Source of the DNA: Xenopus tropicalis
Taxonomy: Eukaryota; Chordata; Amphibia; Anura; Pipidae
Assembly (NCBI RefSeq): GCF_000004195.4
Contig: NC_030679.2
Location: 149,531,040 to 149,595,039, forward strand
Reading direction: 5' to 3'
DNA: 64,000 nt
Shown: one piece after another, positions 44,682 through 55,870 of the stretch
Layout of the letters: every line of letters starts with the position of its first letter
Position numbering within the stretch: the stretch's first letter is position 1
Program-made: the position numbers and the translations under genes
Notes under the pieces: model-generated
The model's input: the letters and a program-made list of their open reading frames with translations, nothing else
What the model was told of the DNA's origin: nothing
Database searches by the model: none

Positions 44682-45720
44682 ACCACTTGTCATTAGTGGA
44701 GGGGGCAATGACCCATCACATCGACCGCCCCACCGCGGCCGACCGGGTTGCCTAGGGCGCCCAGTCGGCTTGGCCCGCCCCTGTTCTATCCTAAATTGGC
44801 AGGTACACTCTTTTTGAACTGGCCAGCTACTGTAAAATCAATATGTGGCAAAAAGTTTCCCTTTCCTGTGGGAAGGGACCAAAACATGGCAATACTTTGT
44901 AAAGGTCTTTGCACAAACTCCCCGGTCAATAAGGAAGCACTTTTAGGAAGACCACAAGACCCTCAAAGTCAATAAGGTGTGGGGCCCCTGTTTGAGGACA
45001 GGTTTTGTTTATGTACCTGCTATGTGGGAGCGGCAAATAAATCCAAGCAGTGGTACTTTGGGGCAGGTAGCACTACCTGGGGTATAAGGAAGGGAAGGGA
45101 CAGTTTGCCTAGAAATGAACTATGTATTATTTAATCATTTGGAGTAAAGTGTGGGATATTAAGAGCACTAGGTGAAGGCACTTCGCTGTAATTCCCAGTT
45201 CCCCAATATCTTTTAGAAGCAAAGAGGTTCAGGGCTGCTGGATAAAAGATAGTGTAACCCTACTCTGCAGGAGTGTGGTAAGAAAGGGTTACAATTCCTT
45301 AAAGTGGGATGATATGTCATTTTTGAAATGTTGAAGTTTCAGGTTCAAACACTTGTACAAAAGAAACCTGCCCCAACCATGCAATAAATGATCCTTGTCA
45401 ACAGAGGAGAAGAGATGTGAGCAAATTCAGTAGGACAACAAAGAATCATCATAGAAAGTAATTAGTGACCATGGAATCATATATTTATTTAAAAATCATA
45501 TATTTAATACCAGGACACCTGATTCAACCCAACTTCTATTGGTGCTCAAGCTTTGGTCCATGGGGGGGATGGGGTCCCAGCTAACTTACCCAAACTTACA
45601 TGAAAACCATCCCCAACAACATCTGCACTTTAGAAGGAGCTGCCATTCTTCTCTATTTGTAAGCTAGCAGATAACTGTTCTCACCCTTCTCCCTAAAATG
45701 AGACCTAAACATCTCAGTTT
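44682..45720. other. Gene-free stretch
   Basis: No coding region with a recognisable domain and no clear repeat termini. Confidence 0.5.
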
Positions 45721-45794
45721 TGGTCTCCAGTGCTCAAACGGGACATTATTGAGTTAGAGAGGGTCCAGAGAAGGCAACTAAGCTGGTAAAGGGT

Positions 45795-46100
45795 ATGGGA
45801 AGTCTAAGTTATGAAGAAAGACTGGCCAAGTTGGGTCTGTTTACACTGGAGAAGAGGCGCTTAAGGGGGGATATTATAACTATGTATAAATATATAAGGG
45901 GATCATATAATAACCTTTCTAATGTTTTATTTACCAGTAGGTCCTTCCAACGGACACGGGGGCACCCACTCCGTTTAGAAGAAGGGAGGTTCCATTTAAA
46001 TATTCGGAAAGGATTTTTTACTGTGAGAGCTGTGAGGTTCTGGAATTCCCTCCCCGAATCAGTCGTGCTGGCTGATACATTATATAGCTTTATATAGGGG
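45795..46100 (+). pseudogene. CR1 ORF2 C-terminal fragment
   Basis: A 100-residue open stretch from MGSLSYEERLAKLG to ADTLYSFI, the end of a CR1 reverse-transcriptase protein, with the RRLRGDII and RTRGH words typical of this region. A stop follows at 46095; the downstream LDGFIASEGIQGYG segment then merges into the minisatellite. 5'-truncated, no function. Confidence 0.85.
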
Positions 46101-46106
46101 CTGGAT

Positions 46107-47405
46107 GGATTCATAGCAAGTGAGGGAATACAGGGGTATGGGAGATAGCTCTCAGTACAAGTGAGGGAATACAGGGGTAGGGGGGATAGCTCTCAGTACA
46201 AGTGAGGGAATACAGGGGTAGGGGGGATAGCTCTCAGTACAAGTGAGGGAATACAGGGGTAGGGGAGATAGCTCTCAGTACAAGTGAGGGAATACAGGGG
46301 TATGGGAGATAGCTCTCAGTACAAGTGAGGGAATACAGGGGTAGGGGGGATAGCTCTCAGTACAAGTGAGGGAATACAGGGGTAGGGGAGATAGCTCTCA
46401 GTACAAGTGAGGGAATACAGGGGTAGGGGAGATAGCTCTCAGTACAAGTGAGGGAATACAGGGGTAGGGGAGATAGCTCTAAGTACAAGTGAGGGAATAC
46501 AGGGGTAGGGGGGATAGCTCTCAGTACTAGTGAGGGAATACAGGGGTAGGGGAGATAGCTCTCAGTACAAGTGAGGGAATACAGGGGTAGGGGGATAGCT
46601 CTCAGTACAAGTGAGGGAATACAGGGGTAGGGGGGATAGCTCTCAGTACAAGTGAGGGAATACAGGGGTAGGGGGGATAGCTCTCAGTACAAGTGAGGGA
46701 ATACAGGGGTAGGGGAGATAGCTCTAAGTACAAGTGAGGGAATACAGGGGTAGGGGGGATAGCTCTCAGTACAAGTGAGGGAATACAGGGGTAGGGGAGA
46801 TAGCTCTCAGTACAAGTGAGGGAATACAGGGGTAAGGGGATAGCTCTCAGTACTAGTGAGGGAATACAGGGGTATGGGAGATAGCTCTAAGTACAAGTGA
46901 GGGAATACAGGGGTAGGGGGGATAGCTCTCAGTACAAGTGAGGGAATACAGGGGTATGGGAGATAGCTCTAAGTACAAGTGAGGGAATACAGGGGTAGGG
47001 GGGATAGCTCTCAGTACAAGTGAGGGAATACAGGGGTAGGGGAGATAGCTCTAAGTACAAGTGAGGGAATACAGGGGTAGGGGGGATAGCTCTCAGTACA
47101 AGTGAGGGAATACAGGGGTATGGGAGATAGCTCTAAGTACAAGTGAGGGAATACAGGGGTAGGGGGGATAGCTCTCAGTACAAGTGAGGGAATACAGGGG
47201 TAGGGGGGATAGCTCTCAGTACAAGTGAGGGAATACAGGGGTAGGGGAGATAGCTCTAAGTACAAGTGAGGGAATACAGGGGTAGGGGGGATAGCTCTCA
47301 GTACAAGTGAGGGAATACAGGGGTAGGGGGGATAGCTCTAAGTACAAGTGAGGGAATACAGGGGTAGGGGGGATAGCTCTCAGTACAAGTGAGGGAATAC
47401 AGGGG
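46107..47405 (+). repeat. 41-bp minisatellite, left half
   Basis: About 31 tandem copies of a 41-base unit containing CAAGTGAGGGAATACAGGGG and GATAGCTCTCAGTA. The first unit coincides with the codons for SEGIQGYGR at the end of CR1 ORF2. About eight units carry the variant CTCTAAGTA, and these occur only in this half. Confidence 0.95.
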
Positions 47406-48175
47406 TAGGGATGTAGCGAACCTAAAAAAAAATCTTCGCGAACCCGTTCGCGAACTTTCGTCGGAAAGTGCGAACGTTCGCGAACTTTGCGAACCCCATA
47501 GACTTCAATGGGAAGGCGAACTTTAAAACCTAGAAAAGCCATCTCTGGCCAGAAAACTGATTTTAAAGTTGTTTAAAGGGTGCCATGACCTGGACAGTGA
47601 CATGCAGGAGGGGCATCAATGGCAAAAATTTCTCTGAAAAATACGTTGTTGACACAGCGTTGCGTTTTGTGCTGTAAAGGGCAGAAATCACACTACATTC
47701 CTAAACTTATGTAATAAACTGCTTTAAAAAGTCCGGCATCTACATTCCAATCAAGTCGTTTAAAGGTTACGGCCGGTTCACACACAAAGACAAAACGCCG
47801 CGTTTACTGCAACGAAAAAAAACGCAAAAAGCTTTAATGATACTGTCAAGTGTGCGAATATTAGTTTTTTTAGTTCGTCCCATCGGTGGGAATATTTCTG
47901 TAGTGGTGTGTTTAGCAGTCACCGTGCTTGTGCGCACGTGCATGGTCAGGCAGAGGTAATTCAATGTACAGTAACGTGAACCAAAAAACACTGATTCTGC
48001 AGTGTGGGCCCAGGTTTGTCCTACCTTTTCGATCACCTGTGGTGACCATAAAAGATACGATTTTGCCGCAGTTGCAGAACCCTGAAAAATCAGGAATGTG
48101 TACATTGCTAAAAAATTATGGTTTTTTTGTTGCAGCCACTGAAGCACAGAGGACAGAAAAAATATCTCAGATAGA

Positions 48176-48705
48176 TGGTATCATAACCATGCCCCAGGCA
48201 AACCCTTTCAAAGAACTAAGATAGGGTGACAACAAGCACAGAAGACATTAAAAACATCAAAGCTAGATGGTATAATAACCATGCCCCAGCCAAACCCTTT
48301 CAAAGAACTCAGATAGGGTGACAACAAGCACAGAAGACATTAAAAACATCAAAGCTAGATGGTATCATAACCATGCCCCAGCCAAACCCTTTCAAAGAAC
48401 TCAGATAGGGTGACAACAAGCACAGAACACATTAAAAACATCAAAGCTAGATGGTATCATAACCATGCCCCAGCCAAACCCTTTCAAAGAACTCATATAG
48501 GGTGACAAGCACAGAAGACATTAAAAACATCAAAGCTAGATGGTATTATAACCATGCCCCAGCCAAACCCTTTCAAAGAACTCATATAGGGTGACAACAA
48601 GCACAGAAGACATTAAAAACATCAAAGCTAGATGGTATCATAACCATGCCCCAGCCAAACCCTTTCAAAGAACTCAGATAGGGTGACAAGCACAGAAGAG
48701 TAGAA
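48176..48705. repeat. 92-bp tandem repeat in hAT 3' region
   Basis: Between five and six copies of a 92-base unit with TCATAACCATGCCCCAGCC and AAAGAACTCAGATAGGGTG. Lies between the transposase stop side and the TIR. Confidence 0.92.
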
Positions 48706-48861
48706 GAGAGAAAAATTCAGGATTTACCTGTCCAAAAAGTTTGGCTTACAATTAAGCCAGTAGGATTTGCACCCTAGTTTGTACGGTGGTGGAGGAGGAC
48801 GCTAAAGGACAGCTGTGTGTGGTGTCAAGCGGCGTGCAGAGAAGGACAGCTGCATGGGCAG

Positions 48862-51800
48862 TCAGAACAAGTCTTCCGGCGTGCAGTAACCCTCCGAGAT
48901 CCATGCCTCATTCATTTTAATAAAGGTCAGGTAATCAACACTTTTGTGACCTAGGCAAGTTCTCTTCTCAGTTACAATCCCTCCTGCTGCACTAAAGGTC
49001 CTTTCTGAGAGGACACTTGAGGCAGGGCAAGACAACAGATTTATGGCAAATTGTGACAGCTCTGGCCACAGATCAAGCCTGCGCACCCAGTAGTCCAGGG
49101 GTTCATCGCTCCTCAGAGTGTCAATATCTGCAGTTAATGCCAGGTAGTCCGCTACCTGCCGGTCGAGGGCGTTCTCTGAGGGTGGATCCAGAAGGGTCCT
49201 GGCGCTGCCTTGGACTGAAAAAACTTTGCATGTCTGACGTTACAGAGTGGCCAAAGTGCATTGTCCTTGCAGGTGTGCTCGTGGGAGGATTACCGGCACC
49301 TCTGCCCCTGGAATGTGGAGTGACATCACCCTTAAAAGAATTGTACAACATGTTTTGCAGGCTGGTTTGGAAATGCAGCATCCTTTCGGACTTGTGGTAC
49401 GTTGGTAACATTTCTGCCACTTTATGCTTGTAACGAGGGTCTAGTAGCGTTGCCACCCAGTACAGGTCCTTCTCCTTAAGCCTCTTGATACGGGGGTCCT
49501 TCAACAGGCATGACAGCATGAAAGACCCCATTCTCACAAGGTTGGATGCAGAGGTATCCATCTCCCCTTCTTGTTATCAAGGACTACGTCCTCATCCACC
49601 ACCGTCTCCTCCCCCCAGCCACGTACAAGACCAGGGCTCCACAAAAGGTGACCACAAGCCCCCTGGGAAGCCTGCTCCTGTTGGTCTTCTGCCTCCACAA
49701 AGCCACCTTCCTCCTCTGACTCCGCTTCTGACACCTCTCCCTGCGTTGCAGCAGGTGCCTGGGAACGTTCTGGTGATTCCGCCCAGAAATCAGGCTCTTG
49801 GTCACGCTGGTCTACAGCGTCATCTGTCACTCGTCGCACGGCACGCTCAAGAAAAAAAGCAAAGGGTATTAGGTCGCTGATGGTGCCTTCAGTGCGACTA
49901 ACCATATTTGTGACCTCGTCAAAAGGGCGCATCAGCCTGCAGGCGTCGCGCATAAGCACCCAGTAATGGGGGAAAAAAATCCCCAGCTCTGCAGATCCAG
50001 TCCTACCACCCAGTTCAAATAGGTATTCATTGATGGCTCTTTGTTGTTGCAGCAGACGTTCAAACATCATTAGCGTGGAATTCCAGCGAGTCTGGCTGTC
50101 GCAAATTAAACGCCTGACTGGCAAGTTGTGCCGCCGCTGAATGTCAGCAAGGCATGCCATGGCTGTGTAGGAACGTCTGAAATGGCCAGACACCTTCCTG
50201 GACTGCCTGAGAATGTCCTGCAATCCTGGGTACTTCGAGACAAACCGTTGGACTATCAAATTTAAAACATGTGCCATGCAGGGCACATGTGTTAAATTGC
50301 CCAGTCTCAGTGCTGCCAACAGATTGCTTCCGTTGTCACACACCACTTTTACAATTTTCAGTTGGTGTGGGGTCAGCCACCGATCGGCCTGTGAGTGCAG
50401 AGATGACAGGAGTACAGATCCAGTATGGTTTCTACTTTCCAGGCACGTCATGCCCAAGACAGCATGACAACGGCGTACCTGGCACGTCGAATAGCCTATG
50501 TGGAGCTGGGGGTGCACAGGTGTGGAGGAGGACACAGCAGCAGAGGAGGAAGAAGCCGAGGAAGAAGCCAAGTTAGAAGACGAGTTAGAAGACGAGTTAG
50601 AAGACGAGTTAGAAGACGAGTTAGAAGACGAGTTAGAAGACGAGTTAGAGAGCAAAGGAGGAGTAGAGGTGGTGGCAGACCCGCATGCAACCCGTGGCGG
50701 TGACACCAACTCCACAGTTGTTGAACCACGCATTCCCTGCTTCCCAGCCATCACCAGGTTCACCCAGTGAGCAGTGTAGGTGACATACCTGCCCTGACCA
50801 TGCTTGGAGGACCATGTGTCAGTAGTCATATGGACCTTTGCCCCAACACTAAATGACAGAGATGCGGTGATTTGGCTCTGCACATGCTGGTACAGGTGTG
50901 GTATTCCCTTCTGTGAAAAAAAATTGCGGCTGGGTACCTTCCACTGCGGTGTCCCAATTGCTACAAATTGGTGGAAAGCCTCAGAGTCCACCAGCTGGTA
51001 TGGTAAAAGCTGGCGGGCTAAGAGTGCAGACAATCCAGCTGTCAGACGCCGGGCAAGGGGATGACTCGGAGGCATTGGTTTCTTACGCTCAAACATGGCC
51101 CTCACAGAAACTTGGCTGGGGGCAGATGAGCAGGAACTGGAAGGCGGAGTGGAGGGTGGTTGAGACGGGTCAAGGACAGCAGAGGTAGAGCAGTAAGATG
51201 CTGGAGCAGAAGGAGGGTGGCTTAGCGTTTGGCTGCTGCCTTTGAGGTGTTGCTCCCATAGTGCTTTGTGTTTGGCGTTCATGTGCCTTCGCATAGCAGT
51301 TGTACCTAAGTGGGTGTTGGGCTTCCCAAGACTCAGTTTCTGACTGCACTCATTGCAAATTACAGCGCTTTTGTCAGAGGCACACACATTAAAAAAATGC
51401 CACACTGCTGAGCCTTTTGATGTGGGCTTTCTAGCAGTAACAGTAGAAGTTGGCGGGTGCGTTGGCTGGCTGACCACAGGTGCCGATTCATGTTGTTGCC
51501 CTACTGTTCCCTGGGAGCTGTCCCTGCTTCTTCTAAGTCTTAATCTCCTCCTGCCTCTCTGACTCTCCGTCTCTCCATCTGAACTATCCTCCTCTTGCTC
51601 TCTTCTTCTGGGCACCCACAAAATATCACTCTCCTCATCATCATTCTCCTCAGATGCACCAATTTCTTCTGACAGCTCACAGAAGACAGCAGCAGCGGGG
51701 ACCTCATCACACCTTATGTCCATCTCTGTTGTGTTGCCTGCCTGAATTATGATATCTGGTGTAACGTCCGCATCTCCTTCATCTTCTTCTGGCAATAATG

Positions 51801-52107
51801 GTTGCGCATCACTCAGTTCAACAAACTCATGAGTAAATAACTCCTCTGACTCCAGTGAAGAAGGGGCGGCGGTGGTGGAGGAAGTGGTACGTGGGGTGCC
51901 CATAGCAAAGGAGGATGAGGATGTTGTGGCAAAGTTAGAAACAGTAGAGGATGGGGTGTGCTGTGTAAGCCAGTCAACTACCTCTTCAGCATTTTGGGAG
52001 TTCAGGGTAAGTGCCTTCGGAAAACTGGGCAATTTCCTAGGGCCACAGGATATCATAGCAGCACGGCCCCTAGTGCCTCTGCGTGGCGGCCTGCCTTTGC
52101 CTGGCAT
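48862..52107 (-). pseudogene. hAT transposase with BED zinc finger, two frameshifts
   Basis: The main frame (52107-49534) encodes 857 residues. It has an acidic N-terminus, a BED zinc finger at about 228-285 (C251, C254, H275, H280), and the RNase H-like transposase core with the first catalytic Asp in TTDTWSSKHG (D430), the second in VCDNGSN (D591), the CMAH motif at 610-613, TRWNST at 673-678 and the candidate third acidic residue in RPFDEVTN (E731). A Ser/Asn repeat fills 488-529. A one-base loss in a G run near 49553 shifts into the frame at 49561-49121 (LLDPRYKHKVAEM), and a second shift near 49178 returns to the frame carrying the dimerisation domain (LLSCPASSVLSERTFSAAGG, 48862-49086). 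It cuts and joins the element's ends. This copy is inactive but only two small changes from complete. Confidence 0.92.
50566..50652 (-). repeat. 12-bp repeat coding Ser/Asn tract
   Basis: Six or more units of GAGTTAGAAGAC (plus strand) encode the SSSN repeat at residues 488-512 of the transposase on the other strand. In-frame because 12 is a multiple of three. Confidence 0.9.
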
Positions 52108-52370
52108 TTTTTTTATTTTTACAAAACAACAACAACTTGGGTGATGTTTCTGGACACGGAATTATTATTGTGATTTAGACAAATTGTGAAAAAGCTCACA
52201 CAGCTAGGTGGCACTTGGTTGCAGACACCGGGCAACAAGGCCTGCAAGGGCAACGTATACAGTAGTGGATACGGAATATTTTATTGCTGGTGGAAAACCG
52301 TCACTCAAGTGATGTTTCTGGACATGGAATTATTATTGTTATTTAGACAAATTGTTATTTAGACAAAAAA

Positions 52371-52862
52371 TACAGAGCAGTAGAAAGTAGATTACTTGCC
52401 AGAAATCCTACTTAAACTCTCCCTGAAATGAATGCACAGCTCCTATCCCCACACAAATACAGAGCAGTAGAAAGTAGATTACTAGCCAGAAATCCTACTT
52501 AAACTCCCCCTGAAATGAATGCACAGCTCCTATCCCCACACAAATACAGAGCAGTAGTAGATTACTAGCCAGAAATCCTACTTAAACTCTCCCTGAAATG
52601 AATGCACAGCTCCTATCCCCACACAAATACAGAGCAGTAGAAAGTAGATTACTTGCCAGAAATCCTACTTAAACTCCCCCTGAAATGAATGCACAGCTCC
52701 TATCCCCACACAAATACAGAGCAGTAGAAAGTAGATTACTAGCCAGAAATCCTACTTAAACTCCCCCTGAAATGAATGCACAGCTCCTATCCCCACACAA
52801 ATACAGAGCAGTAGTAGATTACTAGCCAGAAATCCTACTTAAACTCTCCCTCAAATCAATCA
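52371..52862. repeat. 87-bp tandem repeat in hAT 5' region
   Basis: Between five and six copies (80-87 bases) of a unit with TACAGAGCAGTAGAAAGTAG and TGAATGCACAGCTCCTATCC. It lies between the likely promoter and the transposase start, so it is probably transcribed. The deleted relative at 61116 has one copy of the first part (near 61436). Confidence 0.92.
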
Positions 52863-52929
52863 CAGCTTCTCTCCCTACACTATCTCTTCAAGCACACACA
52901 GGCAGAATGTAAAATGGCTGCTGGGCTTC

Positions 52930-52942
52930 GGTTTATATATGG
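52930..52942 (-). promoter_or_regulatory. Candidate TATA box of the hAT element
   Basis: Minus strand CCATATATAAACCGAAG lies between the element's 5' end and the transposase start. The same motif is kept in the deleted derivative (CATATATAAACCGAAG at 61319), which supports a promoter role. Confidence 0.5.
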
Positions 52943-53159
52943 AAGGGAGTGATACAAGGGGGGGGGGGGTGGCCCAGGAGGGAGAGCTGCCTGATTGCCT
53001 GACATGTATCTGCTGGTCTGGGGTGAGAGGTCAAAATTTGGCGCCAGCTAAGGCGAACCCAAATGGCGAACATCGCCAAAAGTTCGCGAATTTGCGGACT
53101 TGCGAACACCCGATGTTCGCGCGAATTAGTTCGCCGGCGAACAGTTCGCTACATCCCTA

Positions 53160-54584
53160 TACAGGGGTAGGGGAGATAGCTCTCAGTACAAGTGAGGGAA
53201 TACAGGGGTAGGGGAGATAGCTCTCAGTACAAGTGAGGGAATACAGGGGTAGGGGGAGATAGCTCTCAGTACAAGTGAGGGAATACAGGGGTAGGGGGGA
53301 TAACTCTCAGTACAAGTGAGGGAATACAGGGTTATGGGAGATAGCTCTCAGTACAAGTGAGGGAATACAGGGGTAGGGGAGATAGCTCTCAGTACAAGTG
53401 AGGGAATACAGGGGTAGGGGAGATAGCTTTCAGTACAAGTGAGGGAATACAGGGGTAGGGGAGATAGCTCTTAGTACAAGTGAGGGAATACAGGGGTAGG
53501 GGGGATAGCTCTCAGTACAAGTGAGGGAATACAGGGGTAGGGGGATAGCTCTCAGTACAAGTGAGGGAATACAGGGTAGGGGGGGATAGCTCTCAGTACA
53601 AGTGAGGGAATACAGGGTAGGGGGAGATAGCTCTCAGTACAAGTGAGGGAATACAGGGGTAGGGGGGATAGCTCTCAGTACAAGTGAGGGAATACAGGGT
53701 AGGGGGGATAGCTCTCAGTACAAGTGAGGGAATACAGGGGTAGGGGATAGCTCTCAGTACAAGTGGAGAGAATTACAGGGGTAGGGGGGGATAGCTCTCA
53801 GTACAAAGTGAGGGAATACAGGGGTATGGGAGATAGCTCTCAGTACAAGTGAGGGAATACAGGGGTAGGGGGGATAGCTCTCAGTACAAGTGAGGGAATA
53901 CAGGGGTAGGGGAGATAGCTCTCAGTACAAGTGAGGGAATACAGGGGTAGGGGAGATAGCTCTCAGTACAAGTGAGGGAATACAGGGGTAGGGGGATAGC
54001 TCTCAGTACAAGTGAGGGAATACAGGGGTAGGGGAGATAGCTCTCAGTACAAGTGAGGGAATACAGGGGTAGGGGAGATAGCTCTCAGTACAAGTGAGGG
54101 AATACAGGGGTAGGGAGATAGCTCTCAGTACAAGTGAGGGAATACAGGGGTAGGGGGGATAGCTCTCAGTACAAGTGAGGGAATACAGGGGTAGGGGAGA
54201 TAGCTCTCAGTACAAGTGAGGGAATACAGGGGTAGGGGGGATAGCTCTCAGTACAAGTGAGGGAATACAGGGGTAGGGGGGATAGCTCTCAGTACAAGTG
54301 AGGGAATACAGGGGTAGGGGAGATAGCTCTCAGTACAAGTGAGGGAATACAGGGGTAGGGGAGATAGCTCTCAGTACAAGTGAGGGAATACAGGGGTAGG
54401 GGAGATAGCTCTCAGTACAAGTGAGGGAATACAGGGGTAGGGGAGATAGCTCTCAGTACAAGTGAGGGAATACAGGGGTAGGGGAGATAGCTCTCAGTAC
54501 AAGTGAGGGAATACAGGGGTAGGGGGGATAGCTCTCAGTACAAGTGAGGGAATACAGGGTTATGGGAGATAGCTCTCAGTACAA
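53160..54584 (+). repeat. 41-bp minisatellite, right half
   Basis: About 34 copies of the same unit, continuing the array beyond the hAT element. Some units near 53570-53820 have single-base indels (for example GAGAGAATTACAGGGG at 53765), which could be real or sequencing errors. The CTCTAAGTA variant of the left half is not seen here. Confidence 0.95.
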
Positions 54585-54790
54585 GTTGCCCCAGGGACTG
54601 GTCCGATTGCCATCTTGGAGTCAGGAAGGAATTTTTTCCCCTCTGAGGCAAATTAGAGAGGCTTCAGATGGGGTTTTTGCCTTCCTCTGGATCGACTAGT
54701 AGTTAGGCAGGTTATATATAGGCATTATGGTTGAACTTGATGGACGTATGTCTTTTTTCAACCCAACTTACTATGTTACTATGTTACTTT

Positions 54791-55458
54791 CTCTAGAGAT
54801 ATTTCATTAATATGAATGATGTAATTCATTTAGCGCAAGTGATTTCATTTATACTTGTCAAGTCTTACAAGGCGGAATACAGATTTTGAAACCATCTATT
54901 TGGGTTTATTACAGCTGACAAGGAGATATATGGGGCTACGTTCAATGCACTGAAATGACTCCTCACATGAAATACTCCATAGGCAGATCTGGACTTGAAC
55001 AACAAATTCAGTTCCCCATTTTCCAAAAAATCTTCATTGGAATTTATACGTGATAAAAGTATCTAATGGAATTGAATTCGATTTGAGGAGAAAACATCTC
55101 CCAGTTCAGTCCCAGATCTCCTGAATTCTTGAGATAAATCAGTATATAAGTTTTCTTTCATCAAATTGAATCTGGCCCTTGGGTATATTGTTCTTCACAG
55201 GACTGTGCAGTTGCCGTCCATGGCTCCCAAACCAACTAAAACCAGTCTACAGTGGTGAATCTTGTGGGTGCTGGAGGGAAGCTTTAGGAAACCTGTGTTG
55301 GGCTTGAAGCCTGGTGGAACCAGTTTGTCATGCGCAACTTTTTTTGACGTGTGACACATTTTTTTTCATGATGAATTTTCACAGAAGTCTCGCAAAACAA
55401 TTCGGCAACAGCGCAATGCAGAAACTCGCTGTGAATCAATGCCACTCCCCATGATTTA
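54791..55458. other. Gene-free stretch
   Basis: A+T-rich sequence between the CR1 tail and the TTAA-flanked repeat. No domain-bearing frame. Confidence 0.5.
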
Positions 55459-55624
55459 TTAAAGGGGTAGTTCAACTATAACTTTTAGTATGACATAGAC
55501 GTTGATATTCTGATTTTCCATGTTGATTTTCCATTTTTTATTTATTAATTTTTTTGTGGTTTTTCGGTTATGTGGCTTTTTGTTCAGCAGCTCTTCAACC
55601 CAGCTGGTTGCTAGGGTTCTTGTT

Positions 55625-55870
55625 TGCTAGGGATGCACCGAATTCGGTTGAATACCGAACTGAATCCTAATTAGCAAATGCTAATTAGGATCTGGAAGGG
55701 ATAAAAAACGGCGCCAACGCAGCACGCAGTGAAATTTTTTCCCCCCTAACATTTACTCTTCCATATCCTAATTAGCATATGTAATTTATGCTAATTAGGA
55801 TTCTGATTCGGTTTGGCCAGGACCGTGGATTCGGCTGAATCCGAACCCTGCTGAAAAAGGCTGAATCCAA
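55625..55870. mobile_element. hAT-type MITE (GGATGCACCGAATTC family)
   Basis: Starts TAGGGATGCACCGAATTCGG and contains GATTCGGCTGAATCCGAACC near its end; inner AATCCTAATTAGC words face each other. Same family as the fragment at 5044. Confidence 0.55.

Larger units (their letters stand above)
47406..53159 (-). mobile_element. hAT transposon, near-autonomous
   Basis: Termini TAGGGATGTAGCGAAC and GTTCGCTACATCCCTA, flanked by the exact 8-base duplication TACAGGGG (47398-47405 and 53160-53167), so it inserted into one minisatellite unit. 5754 bases long. It encodes a BED-finger hAT transposase on the minus strand and has two internal arrays in its subterminal regions (48176-48700 and 52371-52860). 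Both ends are rich in GTTCGC/GCGAAC motifs that may be transposase-binding sites. Two frameshifts disable the transposase in this copy. Confidence 0.93.
45725..54790 (+). mobile_element. CR1 LINE (family 2) with expanded 3' end
   Basis: Left part (45725-46115) encodes the end of CR1 ORF2: LKRDIIELERVQRRQ-like start, SYEERLAKLGLFTLEKRRL, RGDIITMYKYIRG, RTRGHPLRLEEGRFH and FFTVRAVRFWNSLPESVV. Right part (54585-54790) is the CR1 3' UTR with CCAGGGACTGGTCCGATTGC, GGTTGAACTTGATGGACG and TATGTTAC tail units. Between them lies a 41-bp minisatellite, itself split by a hAT element. It differs in sequence and tail (TATGTTAC versus TATGTAAC) from the CR1 at 25-32 kb. Confidence 0.88.

Noticed and set aside
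47011..47542. Leucine/proline-rich repeat frames on the minus strand
   Set aside because: Antisense of the 41-bp minisatellite; no independent support.
50213..51188. Several plus-strand frames within the hAT element
   Set aside because: Shadows of the transposase; they lack motifs and overlap the BED and catalytic regions in antisense.
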